DNA of 64,000 nt from Symbiodinium sp. CCMP2592 (GCA_905221615.1 CAJNDT010002902.1:372001-436000), one strand, 5' to 3'; counted from the stretch's first letter, positions 40,292 to 48,573 are shown. Made by a program: numbers and translations. The notes: generated by a model from the letters alone, not told the origin.

Positions 40292-41044
40292 TTAAGTTTC
40301 ATAGTCGAGGAAAATCGCGAAGGAAACGGAAGTGCCGCGGGTGTTAACCACATTCCCGTCGACGTCGGTGAGCTTGAACCGCAGGGTGCGCAGCGTAATG
40401 GGCCCATGCAATCTGACATAATGGCCTTCGTCGGTTCTGGTTTGCATTATGTTCCCAATGCCTTTGTCGATAATCATTTTGGCGACGATGTCCTGACCCA
40501 GGGGGCCTTTGATGTCGGCGGCGGTGGCGAGCGTGGAACAGCGGAGGAACAGCTCGCTGTACGGATTCATGGTCACGAAGGTGAAGATTTGGAGGGAGCC
40601 CTCGATGAAGGAGGGTCCGAGCAGGTGGTTGATGCTCAGGGGGCGGCTGGGCGTGGCGCCTGCAGGGTAGGAGCCGGAGCCGGGGAAGAGGCTCCGGATT
40701 TCATAGTCGTTCAAGATGCGCCTGTTCCCGTCGTAGGCCACTCCGATCTCGTTGGTTTGTTCCACGTAAGTGGCGGAGCCGTAGTTGCTGCTGATCCAGG
40801 CGGCCAGGCGCGCGCCGGTGTAGGCGCCCACCGGGAGCACCGCCCAGTTGAGGGTCTGCAGGGCCTCGTCGATCCAGTACATGTAGAAGCCGCGGTCCGT
40901 GCTGAGGAAGGCGTCGGCCACCCGGAACTTTAGCGCCGAGAGCCTGGCGCCTGTCTGCAGGTGGATGGTCTCCCCGATGTCAAATTCGAAGCTGCTGTCG
41001 TCGCCCGCCACGCGCTTGCGGGAGTCGACGTAGATCGTGGTCAT
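40292..41044 (-). CDS. Penton-like (single jelly-roll) minor capsid protein
   Basis: 250 residues from the Met of MTTIYVDSRKRV; the frame is open back to an ATG at 41248. The opening (YVDSRKR...SSFEFDIGE, then a conserved hydrophobic FRVADAFLS block) and the closing part (ITLRTLRFKLTDVDGNVVN...SFAIFLDYE) match the layout of penton-type proteins in Polinton-like elements: N-terminal VDSR.R, a beta-rich body and a C-terminal LTD..GN strand. It would form the vertex capsomer. It follows the ATPase gene, the usual association of morphogenesis genes. The 68-residue N-terminal extension is treated separately. Assignment is by remembered family pattern, not by search. Confidence 0.55.
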   Translation of the reverse strand: MTTIYVDSRKRVAGDDSSFEFDIGETIHLQTGARLSALKFRVADAFLSTDRGFYMYWIDEALQTLNWAVLPVGAYTGARLAAWISSNYGSATYVEQTNEIGVAYDGNRRILNDYEIRSLFPGSGSYPAGATPSRPLSINHLLGPSFIEGSLQIFTFVTMNPYSELFLRCSTLATAADIKGPLGQDIVAKMIIDKGIGNIMQTRTDEGHYVRLHGPITLRTLRFKLTDVDGNVVNTRGTSVSFAIFLDYET

Positions 41045-41248
41045 AAGGTGCCTTTTCTTACGGAAGAAACTCCGGGCCGCGGAGGCGTCGGACTCGTTGC
41101 TGATCTGCCGGGGGCGGTCGGGGCAAGGCCACCGCGGGTCCACCACGCGCTGCGTGCTGGTGCAGCAGCTCAGATTGTTGCACTCAGCGTCGCAGAGCGG
41201 GCCGTTGCCTAGGAGCTTCCCCACCACCTGCGACAGGATCGTCCCCAT
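41045..41248 (-). CDS. N-terminal extension of penton ORF, possible myristoylated small protein
   Basis: In frame with the penton-like ORF and overlapping the ATPase 3' end by 65 nt. It reads MGTILSQVVGK..., matching the N-myristoylation consensus MGxxxS, then a Cys-containing stretch (CDAECNNLSCCTS) and a basic end (FFRKKRHL). It could be a genuine extension that anchors the penton protein to membrane, a former separate small protein fused in frame, or simply upstream open frame. Confidence 0.3.
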
Positions 41249-41993
41249 CGTTTACGAGGAACTTGCGGTCGAAACGCACCCAAAACATGTCCTCTTTCGA
41301 GGCCCGCAGATTGACGAACCAGAAGCTGTACTTTTCTCGGGTCGCCTCCTCGTACATGCCGTAGAGCACGTCCTTGGGCAGCATGGCGCTCAGTTCCTCT
41401 ACCAAAGCGTCCAGCTCCAGCTGGTTCCGCAGGCGGAAGACGCAGTAGAACATGGTGTTCACTCGCACGGCGCTGCTCATGAGCCGCAGCTTTTGCGTCG
41501 AAACCCAGGTGCTGATGCAGTAGTGTCGGCCGCGGATGAAGAGCGTGTCCAAGATGCCATCGCCCGTTTTGCGGTGCACGGCCGGGTTATCAGCGTGATC
41601 GTCGATCACGATTAGGACCTGGTAGAGCTTCTTCATGCCCAATTGTTTGGACTGTTGGGTGATCTTCTTCTGCTGGGCCAGGATTAGCCTGAGCGCGGCT
41701 TCGTCCCAGTCATCCCACCAGCACTGCTCGCGGTCCGTGTTGACCCCCAAGTCTTTCCTTATGTACTCTTTCACGGGCTCCCACTGGGGGTCCATGTCGA
41801 TGCTGGGGCTCAGGATGTACACGCGCTCAAAGCAGCCCCGGTACTGCTCAAGGATCATCGACACGAGGAGAACGGTCTTCCCAGAAGCGGACGGCGCGCA
41901 GAGGATGCCGTTGGAGGGCGTCCTGCAGACCGCCCGGTCTCGCGGCTGCTTGACTTCGTACGTTTGGCTGGGGAAGAGCTTCACCTTTCCCAT
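41184..41993 (-). CDS. A32/FtsK-HerA-type genome-packaging ATPase
   Basis: 269 residues from the Met of MGKVKLFPSQ, 5 nt after the MTase stop; the frame is open 23 codons further upstream. Walker A is APSASGKT (GKT at residues 38-40) and Walker B is VLIVIDDHAD (Asp 131-132). An RTRGRH-like arginine region (LFIRGRHYCISTWVSTQKL) follows, including the S/T-Q pattern after a beta strand that is typical of the viral A32 family. Length fits Polinton and PLV packaging ATPases (about 230-280 residues). It would pump DNA into the capsid. The C-terminus beyond RFDRKFLVND is low-complexity and overlaps the penton extension. Confidence 0.8.
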   Translation of the reverse strand: MGKVKLFPSQTYEVKQPRDRAVCRTPSNGILCAPSASGKTVLLVSMILEQYRGCFERVYILSPSIDMDPQWEPVKEYIRKDLGVNTDREQCWWDDWDEAALRLILAQQKKITQQSKQLGMKKLYQVLIVIDDHADNPAVHRKTGDGILDTLFIRGRHYCISTWVSTQKLRLMSSAVRVNTMFYCVFRLRNQLELDALVEELSAMLPKDVLYGMYEEATREKYSFWFVNLRASKEDMFWVRFDRKFLVNDGDDPVAGGGEAPRQRPALRR

Positions 41994-41998
41994 GTCTT

Positions 41999-42631
41999 TT
42001 AGTCCATACCGCCTTGTAACATTGGTACAGGCACATTTACACTCGCGGCGATCTCCTCGCACAGCCGAGGCGGGATGGAGTATAGTTGGCCCCGGTTCTG
42101 GCCGATTCGTTCCTTGCTGCCCATGCGTTGTGCGGTCGCGGCATGGCTACCGTTGTTGAAGGCCTCGCAACGGCTAGCCTTGCAGCACACAGGACGACTG
42201 GGGCGCCAGGGCAGGTTGTTCCAGATGCGCGTCGCTTTCCGATAGCGATAACCGTACTTACAATAGGTCACGTCATCGAAGGGCAGGTGTTTCATGAAGC
42301 TGCGCGTTTTCAGCAGCCCGCTCCTGGGGTTTTCGATGGCCCACCACCGCGGGCGGAGGTACCCGATGATCTCGATGGTTCGGAGCACCAAGCGGTCGCC
42401 CTCCTCCAAGCGACGGGGTCGACGTGTCATCGCTCGAGAGAACTCGGTGCGCACGGGGCTGGCCCAGACGAGGTCGAAGTGTCCGGGCTGGAAGGCCCTG
42501 TAATCCCATTCCAGAATGTCCTCGCAGATGGCGGGGTGGCTCTGCGGGTCGGAGTCAAGACTCGGTACCTGCCAACCAATGGCCTCGAAGGCGATGCTCT
42601 TCGTGCCGGAGAACAACTCCAGCAGTCTCAT
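41999..42631 (-). CDS. C5-cytosine methyltransferase-like protein, catalytic Cys missing
   Basis: 210 residues. Motif I is LELFSGTKSIAFEAIGW near the N-terminus (SAM binding); an acidic loop LDSDPQ and ICEDILEWDY follow; motif IV should read SPPCTEFS but reads SPVRTEFS (residues 58-65). The ENP of motif VI is intact at residues 100-102 (WWAIENPRSGLLK). A block with CKYGYRYRKATRIWNNL and Cys/His residues resembles small MTases of phages and Polinton-like elements. Loss of the Pro-Cys pair should abolish methyl transfer; it looks like two compensating 2-base indels. It may be a dead MTase, a DNA-binding relic or a pseudogene. The start overlaps the small membrane ORF by 77 nt. Confidence 0.7.
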   Translation of the reverse strand: MRLLELFSGTKSIAFEAIGWQVPSLDSDPQSHPAICEDILEWDYRAFQPGHFDLVWASPVRTEFSRAMTRRPRRLEEGDRLVLRTIEIIGYLRPRWWAIENPRSGLLKTRSFMKHLPFDDVTYCKYGYRYRKATRIWNNLPWRPSRPVCCKASRCEAFNNGSHAATAQRMGSKERIGQNRGQLYSIPPRLCEEIAASVNVPVPMLQGGMD

Positions 42632-42749
42632 GTTTTTCCCAGGGCGACGAGAAAAGCCACATCGTCACGATGACGCCGAACAGTGCGATCAGCGCGCAGA
42701 GGCACTCTCCCGAAGCCGCAGGCGTCGCGACTCGTTCAGCGAACGACAT
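42555..42749 (-). CDS. Small possible membrane protein
   Basis: 64 residues beginning MSFAERVATPAASGECL, with one hydrophobic span (CLCALIALFGVIVTMWLF, about residues 16-33), then a charged tail that overlaps the MTase start. The ATG lies 27 nt from the divergent ATG at 42777. Tiny single-span membrane proteins are common in Polinton-like viruses. Support is only the hydrophobic segment and the position. Confidence 0.35.
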   Translation of the reverse strand: MSFAERVATPAASGECLCALIALFGVIVTMWLFSSPWEKHETAGVVLRHEEHRLRGHWLAGTES

Positions 42750-42776
42750 TTTTTTATTCGGGATAGAAAAAGAAGC
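42750..42776. promoter_or_regulatory. Short divergent intergenic region
   Basis: The 27 bp between two divergent ATGs read TTTTTTATTC...GATAGAAAAAGAAGC, a T-run on one side and a purine/A-run on the other. If both flanking ORFs are real it must hold a very compact bidirectional promoter. Confidence 0.3.
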
Positions 42777-43364
42777 ATGAGCGGTAAGCCAGCCCTGGCA
42801 GTTGAGCTCGGCGATCTGTCCTTCAACAAGAAGGGAGGGAAGTTCTTCCCTTTGCGCGGCACGGGCGTGCGCGCGCCTGAGTGGTCGTCCGCCGAGTGGC
42901 TCAAGATCCTCTGGCACCCGAGCGGGTTCAAGCATCCCGACGCTCGTCGGGTGTCGCTCAGCCTCGAAGCCGACGAGGGCGTCAAAACGCTCTTCCGCGG
43001 GGTCGAGGAACACCTCGTCCGCAGCCTGGCGGCGCTGTCGATAAAGGATAGCAGGCTTTTCGGCAAGGTTCTTACGGAAACGGAAGTCAAGGACCGCTTC
43101 CTCTCATGCTTGAAGACGAACGCTCGCTGCGAAGCTTTTCTGAAGACCAAGATGGACTGGGATAGGGTGCGGATCTGGGGTCCGAAGGGCGAGAAGCTCG
43201 AGGACCCAGGCGACCTCACCGGTCGGGAATGCAAGGTGAGGTGCGAACTGCGACAGGTCTGGCTGATGACGGCGCAATGCGGACTCTTGGTCGAAGTTAC
43301 CGATCTCATGCTGAAGGAGCCGAGCAGCCAACGGTGTCCGTTTTCGAATCTTGCCTCTGCCTGA
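42777..43364 (+). CDS. Possible viral ssDNA-binding-like protein
   Basis: 195 residues from the ATG at 42777, the only plus-strand gene of the cluster. It begins MSGKPALAVELGDLSFNKKG and ends in a beta-rich stretch (CKVRCELRQVWLMTAQCGLL followed by VEVTDLMLKE). The pattern, an N-terminal KKGGK...LR strand, a central helical region (VEEHLVRSL; EVKDRFLSCL), and a C-terminal W...G...V strand pair, resembles OB-fold-like proteins of large and Polinton-like DNA viruses. No catalytic motif is present. Alternative: an unrelated element-specific protein. Divergent transcription from the structural genes would fit an early replication role. Confidence 0.4.
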   Translation: MSGKPALAVELGDLSFNKKGGKFFPLRGTGVRAPEWSSAEWLKILWHPSGFKHPDARRVSLSLEADEGVKTLFRGVEEHLVRSLAALSIKDSRLFGKVLTETEVKDRFLSCLKTNARCEAFLKTKMDWDRVRIWGPKGEKLEDPGDLTGRECKVRCELRQVWLMTAQCGLLVEVTDLMLKEPSSQRCPFSNLASA

Positions 43365-44502
43365 TTCTGCGCGAAAAAACCAGGATTGGCCCTAAACACC
43401 ATGCCGCACCCCGATTTTTTCGCATTCTGAAGTCGCTCGGGGACGGTGCGCCCGAACGGCCCTCGACAGCCGGTCGTTTTGCGAGCCGACCACGCACAGG
43501 CGAGAGCTCGAATTCGGAGCGTCCTCCGCCTTGGGTTTGAGCACGATTTTGGCCAAGACGGCCTTTCCTGTCAGATCGGTGCCGGCCAGCCACGGAACGT
43601 GGTCGGTGAGGGTTTAGGATGGGTCGAACACAGCCACGCGGAATCGCCGGCCATCACGGAACCGCCTCGGTCCCGATCTTCGGGGCGCGTCCTGCCTATG
43701 TTTCACCCACCTTGCCGAGCCCGCCGGCCCAAAGCGACACAGCCAGCCTCGAGAAGGCCCGCGCATGGTCCGAAAGGCTTTGCCGGGCCGTTTCACACCC
43801 GACTGTGGCGAGAGCGCGATTTCGGCGGATACGTCCCTTAGGCCTCAAGGATTCGTGGCCTCGGGTGTTCAGTGTCAACTCGCGGCGAGCCTGTGGCTGT
43901 CGCCGACCTGATCCGTGGGGGTTTAGGACGCAGTCTCACCAGATGCTCGGTGCTGCTCGCCTTTACTCACTGATGCCATTTCTTTTTGATTTGTAGTGGT
44001 ATTCTAGCTAGGTCCGCCGACTGTTGCAGTAACATTTTGCTAGAGTGCGTTTGCCCGCTTCTTTTTAGATTGGTTCAGGGCACCCGAACCCCTCGACCCT
44101 GCAGTAGGCTTGATCGCCACCAGCCTTGCGAACGTTTTGCACTTCCCTAACCCGTAGGGCCCCTTCCCGCGTCCCAGCACTGCTTGAGTTGAAGTTGTGT
44201 TTCCCCGCGCCGCGGTTCAACAGGTCTCTGGCAACAACACTTCACGGTAGGCAGCTTGCAACACGCAGCAACATTGAGTGAGCACGGCGATGTTGTAGAC
44301 GCGGCATCTGTAGGGGCGGGTGGGAAGCAAATTTGGCGTTTCGCTGGAACCTCAGAGTGCTTGCGTGCTTCCTCTTCATCAGCTACGTCATTATGAAGGC
44401 GCGCCATTTGGCAAGTGCCAGTTTCCGTGGCTCTTTGCCCAATTGAGAAGGGCTTGCTCACACTGTGATCCGTAGGCATCTCTTGCCAACAGCGCGCTGT
44501 CA
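43365..44502. other. Non-coding or decayed DNA, no gene recognised
   Basis: GC-rich. Several overlapping ORFs on both strands are Arg/Pro/Gly-rich and look like compositional artefacts. No Polinton gene pattern was recognised, although decayed element sequence cannot be excluded. Confidence 0.45.
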
Positions 44503-45255
44503 ATGTACAGGTTGCGGAACATGGTGCGTCGTTCCTTTGCCAGTGTCTGTGTGGTGGCGCTCGTGGAGTTCCACGCTTTCGTGGGGATGAAGACGCATGT
44601 CAGACGCTACAAGCTGCAGAGCCGCAACGCTGCTTGTGTCGACAGGTTTGTGACAATGGCGCAAAGTGTGCTCAATGTAAACGGGTATGATGCGAACGTC
44701 ACACGAGTTGCCCTGGAGCTTGCCCAGAGGGAGGCGGAGGCGGAGGCGGAGGCTGCCAAGATGCTTGCCAAGAGGGACGCCGAGGCTGCTCTGGAGGAGG
44801 CTGCTACCAAATATAGATTGCTCCAGCTCAAATACTTGTCAGAGAGTTCAAGATTCTGGTTGGAGAAGATGTTCAGGGATTTTGCGGCATTTGCGCAAAC
44901 AACGCGTCTATCATCCATCCATTACAGCAACAGCGGCATCAACAAGTTTTTGGCGAACAACCCGCTGACGTGGCAGGCTTTTGCTGCCCACGAAAACATC
45001 TCGCTGGAGTTCCCTCTCAATGTATCTTTTCCAGAAGTGTCACAATCATTGTTGTATGGTAGGCTGAGCGAGCAAGTGCACGAGCCGCCAGGCTTGGTTG
45101 TGCTTCGCTTGTGGAATGATACTGCATACACCGGCGAGGTGTACTTGCTCCGCGACCTGGGTGCTCACTACAGTCGGAAGTTGGGCATTGTCGCTGAGCC
45201 ACTAGATCTGAGCCGAGCATTGGCTGACATGATGAAGCCAGACCGCCGTCAGTGA
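44503..45255 (+). CDS. Hypothetical secreted/anchored coiled-coil protein
   Basis: 250 residues from the ATG at 44503, or 244 from the ATG at 44521, which gives a cleaner signal-peptide-like start (MVRRSFASVCVVALVEFHAF). A coiled coil rich in Ala/Glu (LAQREAEAEAEAAKMLAKRD, then EEAATKYRLLQLKYLSES) spans about residues 65-115. The rest is globular and ends LSRALADMMKPDRRQ. No introns are needed and the composition differs from the Polinton-like genes. It may be a host gene or retrogene between the two Polinton-like modules. No family was recognised. Confidence 0.5.
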   Translation: MYRLRNMVRRSFASVCVVALVEFHAFVGMKTHVRRYKLQSRNAACVDRFVTMAQSVLNVNGYDANVTRVALELAQREAEAEAEAAKMLAKRDAEAALEEAATKYRLLQLKYLSESSRFWLEKMFRDFAAFAQTTRLSSIHYSNSGINKFLANNPLTWQAFAAHENISLEFPLNVSFPEVSQSLLYGRLSEQVHEPPGLVVLRLWNDTAYTGEVYLLRDLGAHYSRKLGIVAEPLDLSRALADMMKPDRRQ

Positions 45256-45684
45256 GTGTTGCGGGATTGCCAGAGAGCGTTCCTGCTCAGATGAACCAGC
45301 CGACGGCAAAAGGCAGCTGTTGAAGGGTAAGTGGACGCTGCGTAACTTGATAGGGTCGCAAGTGTTACCAGGCCGACCACAAAAAAAAGGAAAAGTTATC
45401 TGATGCAGTCGCGACGCCTAGGCGATTTCAGGATGAAGCCAGGGCGTTTGAGTCTTTGCGGTACATGTCCTAATGCTCAGACGGAGATGTCATGGATCGC
45501 GGCCTCCCTGGCGGCGATCTTGCAGCATTTACCCTAAACCCAAAACCCTAAACCCCAGTATTTGCCATGGATCACCGTCCTTTGTGCTAGTGTCGGGCTG
45601 TCGGGTGTGAAGTGGAATGCATGTCTGGGACTTGAGACCGAAGGAGCTGTGTGCACGTTTGCGGAGGTGCATGTAAAGTGAAAG

Positions 45685-45769
45685 CCAGAAAGTTGGTATA
45701 TGATTCTCCTAACCCCTTTATGGTAAATTATAGGGGATCCTACCATTAATCCACATTCCAACTTTCTGG
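45685..45769. repeat. Small inverted-repeat element, 85 bp
   Basis: Terminal inverted repeats CCAGAAAGTTGG / CCAACTTTCTGG, 12 bp and perfect, with further imperfect pairing inside (CCCCTTTA / TAGGGG). Confidence 0.7.
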
Positions 45770-46252
45770 AGTTCCCTTTACGCGTATATGTATATGCATG
45801 TATGCATGTATCTACATATGCTGTATCCGTGTATGTGTCTCGGGGATCCAAGACGAAGCCCCGGCTTAGAGAACTAGCCGTGTACGTAAATACGCAAGAG
45901 CATACGCAGTTATATCAGCATGCAAAGAGCACGCATAAGTGCCCGAACTTCACGTGCTCGCATGCACCCGTAGCAACGCCCCACTTGGACCTACATCTTC
46001 TGAGTGCGACCCTAAACTTTTAAACCCTTAGAACTATCTGCATACGCAAGCCTAGACCAGCAGAAAAGCCAACACTGACTTGCTGATGCCTGCATCATCA
46101 CTGAACTACAAGGCATGAACTATGCAGAATGCACATGAAGACGCATGCACAGGGGCGGTCGGTGCTTTCGTAGGTTGCTCCGAAGTGTTACACAGCTTGA
46201 AGGTTGATATGAGGGGGTATCACATTAGCCGGGGAAGGTTAAAGGTGCACTG

Positions 46253-46346
46253 AGTACCAAGAGGCTCCATAGTAGTCCCTTTTTATAGTTTATATGTAGA
46301 ATCCTTCAATCCCCCAATAGGAACTACTATGGAGGCTACGGGTACT
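46253..46346. mobile_element. MITE-like element 1, 94 bp
   Basis: Ends AGTACC...GGTACT. The inner terminal repeats GGCTCCATAGTAGT and ACTACTATGGAGGC are inverted and nearly perfect. The same termini occur in the element at 47019. Confidence 0.7.
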
Positions 46347-46710
46347 TATTGCTGCCTTTCGTGCAGCGTTTCAGTTCATGCCTGGGCTTTGGGCTTTTGG
46401 TTAAGAGGTTAAATAGTGTCGGCTTGCAGTTCTTGATGTGGGGTTTGATGTGCGAATGTGAAGTATATATAATATTAGTATTTCTTTATTTGTTGATGTA
46501 TATATATTGCTTGGTTTAGAAATTTCGTATTCACCTGAATGATTCATTTGATTGTTCCAAATGCAAGTACGAATGCAATGTAAATACATAGAACCTACGT
46601 ACAAAGAGACATCATAAACAACCCCCCGCCCCAGTGATTAGACCTTCTCTCCTGCAATCCCCGACACCTGCAGGCTAAATTAACCTAAGAATCCCTAGAA
46701 ACCTCAACAC

Positions 46711-46843
46711 TTAAGGGTTTAGGGTTTGGGGGTTTAGGGTTTTGGGGTTTAGGGTTTTTGGTTTAGGGTTTTAAGGTTTAGGGTTAAGGGATGAGGGTTG
46801 CCCTAAACCCTAAAGCCTAAACACTCCCTAAACTCTAAACCCA
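46711..46843. repeat. Interstitial telomere-like TTTAGGG block, inverted
   Basis: About ten degenerate GGGTTTAGGGTTT units (46711-46795) are followed immediately by CCCTAAACCC units in the opposite orientation (46800-46843). TTTAGGG is the plant-type telomere repeat, also used in dinoflagellates. Confidence 0.8.
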
Positions 46844-47018
46844 AATTCATAAAACCTAGTGAGGGGGTTTGGGTTGCCCGTGCAGGGCGGCGCCTGGAGC
46901 AGCATTGGCCCACAGCAGGGCGAGGCGATCTTTGCGCAAAGCGCGGGCACCCAGAGAACCTTGAAACCCTCGACGGTTTCGGGTTTAGGGTTTAGGGTCG
47001 GAGCTAAAGTACTAGGAC

Positions 47019-47118
47019 CTACCTAGAGGCTCCAAAGTAGTTCCTTTTTGGGGTTCAGATTTGGAATCCTATAAGGTAATCCCGAAAAGGATCTAATTAC
47101 TATGGAGCCTCTGGGTAG
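47019..47118. mobile_element. MITE-like element 2, 100 bp
   Basis: Begins CTACCTAGAGGCTCCAAAGT and ends CTATGGAGCCTCTGGGTAG, an inverted pair sharing the GAGGCTCCATAGTA core with MITE-like element 1. Interiors differ, apart from TTCCTTTT next to the left end. Confidence 0.7.
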
Positions 47119-47453
47119 AGTAGGCGCTTCTTCCATTTTTTGGGGGGTTCAGGTTCCCTTATAAGCCCCTTGAAACCAAAACCGGCACCCTTTCCTAGGC
47201 TCCTCTTGGACCCGCATTCCTAAGTCCGAAATTTTCCGCTAAGGAATAAGCCTTCAACCGTTAGACTTCGCGCTCGTTCGCACTACACCTCGCTTCTTCT
47301 GCTTCCCAGGTCATCGCCGTCTTCATCATCTTCAAAGCGCACAACCTCAGATGCTTGGAAAGGGATTTTAAGGCTTTCGCCAGGTTTCTTGAGTGGAGTT
47401 TGAGCCGAACCTTGCAGTGCATAGGAGCTTGAGCTTGGGAGCGCTTGTGGGCG

Positions 47454-47494
47454 TAGTGACCTTGTGGTGACCTTGTGGTGACCCTGTAGTGACC
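47454..47494. repeat. GTGACC 12-bp tandem repeat, block 1
   Basis: GTAGTGACCTTGTGGTGACC repeated about three times. A second block with 10-12 bp spacing lies at 47746-47798. Confidence 0.75.
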
Positions 47495-47745
47495 AGGCCG
47501 GATTCCAGTCTTTGAGCGTGCGGGCCCAAGAGTTCTGGCACGCCTGCGGTGGCTTGATTTAAAAGCTCAGAAAGCTGTGAGAGCGTCTGCATTTCTAGCA
47601 AAGCCTCGACGTGACTAAATAGTTTCGGATTTGCCGCCGCCCGCGTCTGCGCACAGGGCCCGACGCCTACTTCTACAGACAGTTTGAGCGCTCAACTGAG
47701 AGTGAACTTCAGCTAGTGCGCGTAGCGAGCTCGCAGCCACGTGGA

Positions 47746-47798
47746 GTAGTGACCGCGTGGTGACCTGTGGTGACCTGTGGTGACCTGTGTAGTGACCC
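47746..47798. repeat. GTGACC tandem repeat, block 2
   Basis: TAGTGACCGCGTGGTGACC then three TGTGGTGACC units and TGTGTAGTGACCC. Similar to the block 250 bp upstream. Confidence 0.75.
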
Positions 47799-47892
47799 TT
47801 TCCGAGGTTCTGATCTTCAGCAGCTAGCGACATTCGTCGCAGCCTCGGAGAATTGAGCCTGAGATGTGCGCGGACTCATGCCCTGCTTGGTG

Positions 47893-48573
47893 ATGTCCAC
47901 ACCCGTGAAGAAAACGCTTCGAGATGTTCGCGCCCAGCTCGAAAACGGCTGCTCCTTGCGCGGGAACACCTTGAGCGAGTCGCAGATCGAGAGTCTGAAG
48001 ATCAAGGAGCAAGCTTTGCTGAAGCGGCAGCGAGATGAGCGACTTGAGAAAGAGAAGGACCGCAAGTTGCTTCAAAGTATCGCCGAGAGCGAGGGCAACC
48101 GCGTGATCCAGCAAGTTGAAGCTTCGAGCGCTGCGTCGACTTTGGAGATTTGCAACAACGGCGACAAGAACCGGGATGTCCTCTTGGACGCCATGTCCAC
48201 GGGCTTCGCAAAACTTGAGTCCCTCTTCGCACCACGCACTCGAACGCCGCGTCAGGCAAGCGGCGAGGGTGCGAGCCCGGAGCAAAAGCAAGAGCGCGAG
48301 GAGCGCAAGAACGAGAAGAAGCGCGAGATGGAGCAGAAGAAGCGTGAGGCGGAGGAGCGCAAGGACAAGAAGAAGAGCGAGATGGAGGAGAGGAAAAAAC
48401 GCAAGGCGGAGGAGAAAGAGAAGAAGGACGAAGAGCGCAAGGCTAAGAAAGCGAAGATGGAAGATTTGAAGCGTCAGATGGCTGAGGTTATGGGGCCCGA
48501 AAGTCAGCTCCAAGAAGAAGCCCACCGCCGACTCCGAGATCAAGGAGGACGAGGCGATCGCCGGGGGAGATGA
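47893..48573 (+). CDS. Hypothetical highly charged coiled-coil protein (frameshifted)
   Basis: 226 residues from the ATG of MSTPVKKTLRDVRAQLENG; the frame is also open from 47866. Resides 30-75 form one helical block (LKIKEQALLKRQRDERLEKE). After a linker with SGEGASPEQKQ comes an almost uninterrupted Lys/Glu/Arg helix (about residues 130-210). The frame ends at TGA 48571-48573, but the +1 frame from about 48500 to a TAG at 48737-48739 reads as a natural acidic tail with a repeated KEDxAIAGG motif. A one-base change or an unrecognised splice probably separates them. Possibly a coiled-coil structural or RNA-associated protein; not identified. Confidence 0.5.
   Translation: MSTPVKKTLRDVRAQLENGCSLRGNTLSESQIESLKIKEQALLKRQRDERLEKEKDRKLLQSIAESEGNRVIQQVEASSAASTLEICNNGDKNRDVLLDAMSTGFAKLESLFAPRTRTPRQASGEGASPEQKQEREERKNEKKREMEQKKREAEERKDKKKSEMEERKKRKAEEKEKKDEERKAKKAKMEDLKRQMAEVMGPESQLQEEAHRRLRDQGGRGDRRGR

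Larger units (their letters stand above)
39760..43364. mobile_element. Polinton/PLV-like structural gene cluster (remnant)
   Basis: Six tightly packed ORFs: on the minus strand a small membrane ORF, C5-MTase-like protein, packaging ATPase, penton-like protein and AT-hook protein; on the plus strand a divergent possible ssDNA-binding protein. Spacing is 5-20 nt or overlapping, and no introns are evident, unlike the host-like DNA to the left. Packaging ATPase plus penton-like protein is the virion-morphogenesis core of Polintons/Mavericks, adintoviruses and Polinton-like viruses. No double-jelly-roll major capsid protein or adenain-type protease was found. The left side is cut by LINE-B and the right side dissolves into non-coding DNA. 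Confidence 0.65.
45256..47892. other. Repeat-rich non-coding DNA, 2.6 kb
   Basis: Contains telomere-like motifs (45533-45557, 46711-46843, 46980-46997), three small inverted-repeat elements and two blocks of GTGACC repeats, described separately. No coding frame is convincing. Confidence 0.6.

Noticed and set aside
40034-40933. 299-codon plus-strand ORF opposite the AT-hook and penton-like genes
   Set aside because: Antisense shadow; the minus-strand frames carry the recognisable motifs.
42895-42910. GGCTCAAG inside the ssDNA-binding-like ORF as a spliced-leader relic
   Set aside because: Only eight bases match, it lies mid-gene and encodes a normal Trp-Leu-Lys; such 8-mers are expected by chance in this window.
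43306-43996. Several overlapping GC-rich ORFs
   Set aside because: Arg/Pro/Ser composition on both strands, no recognisable motif and no consistent frame.
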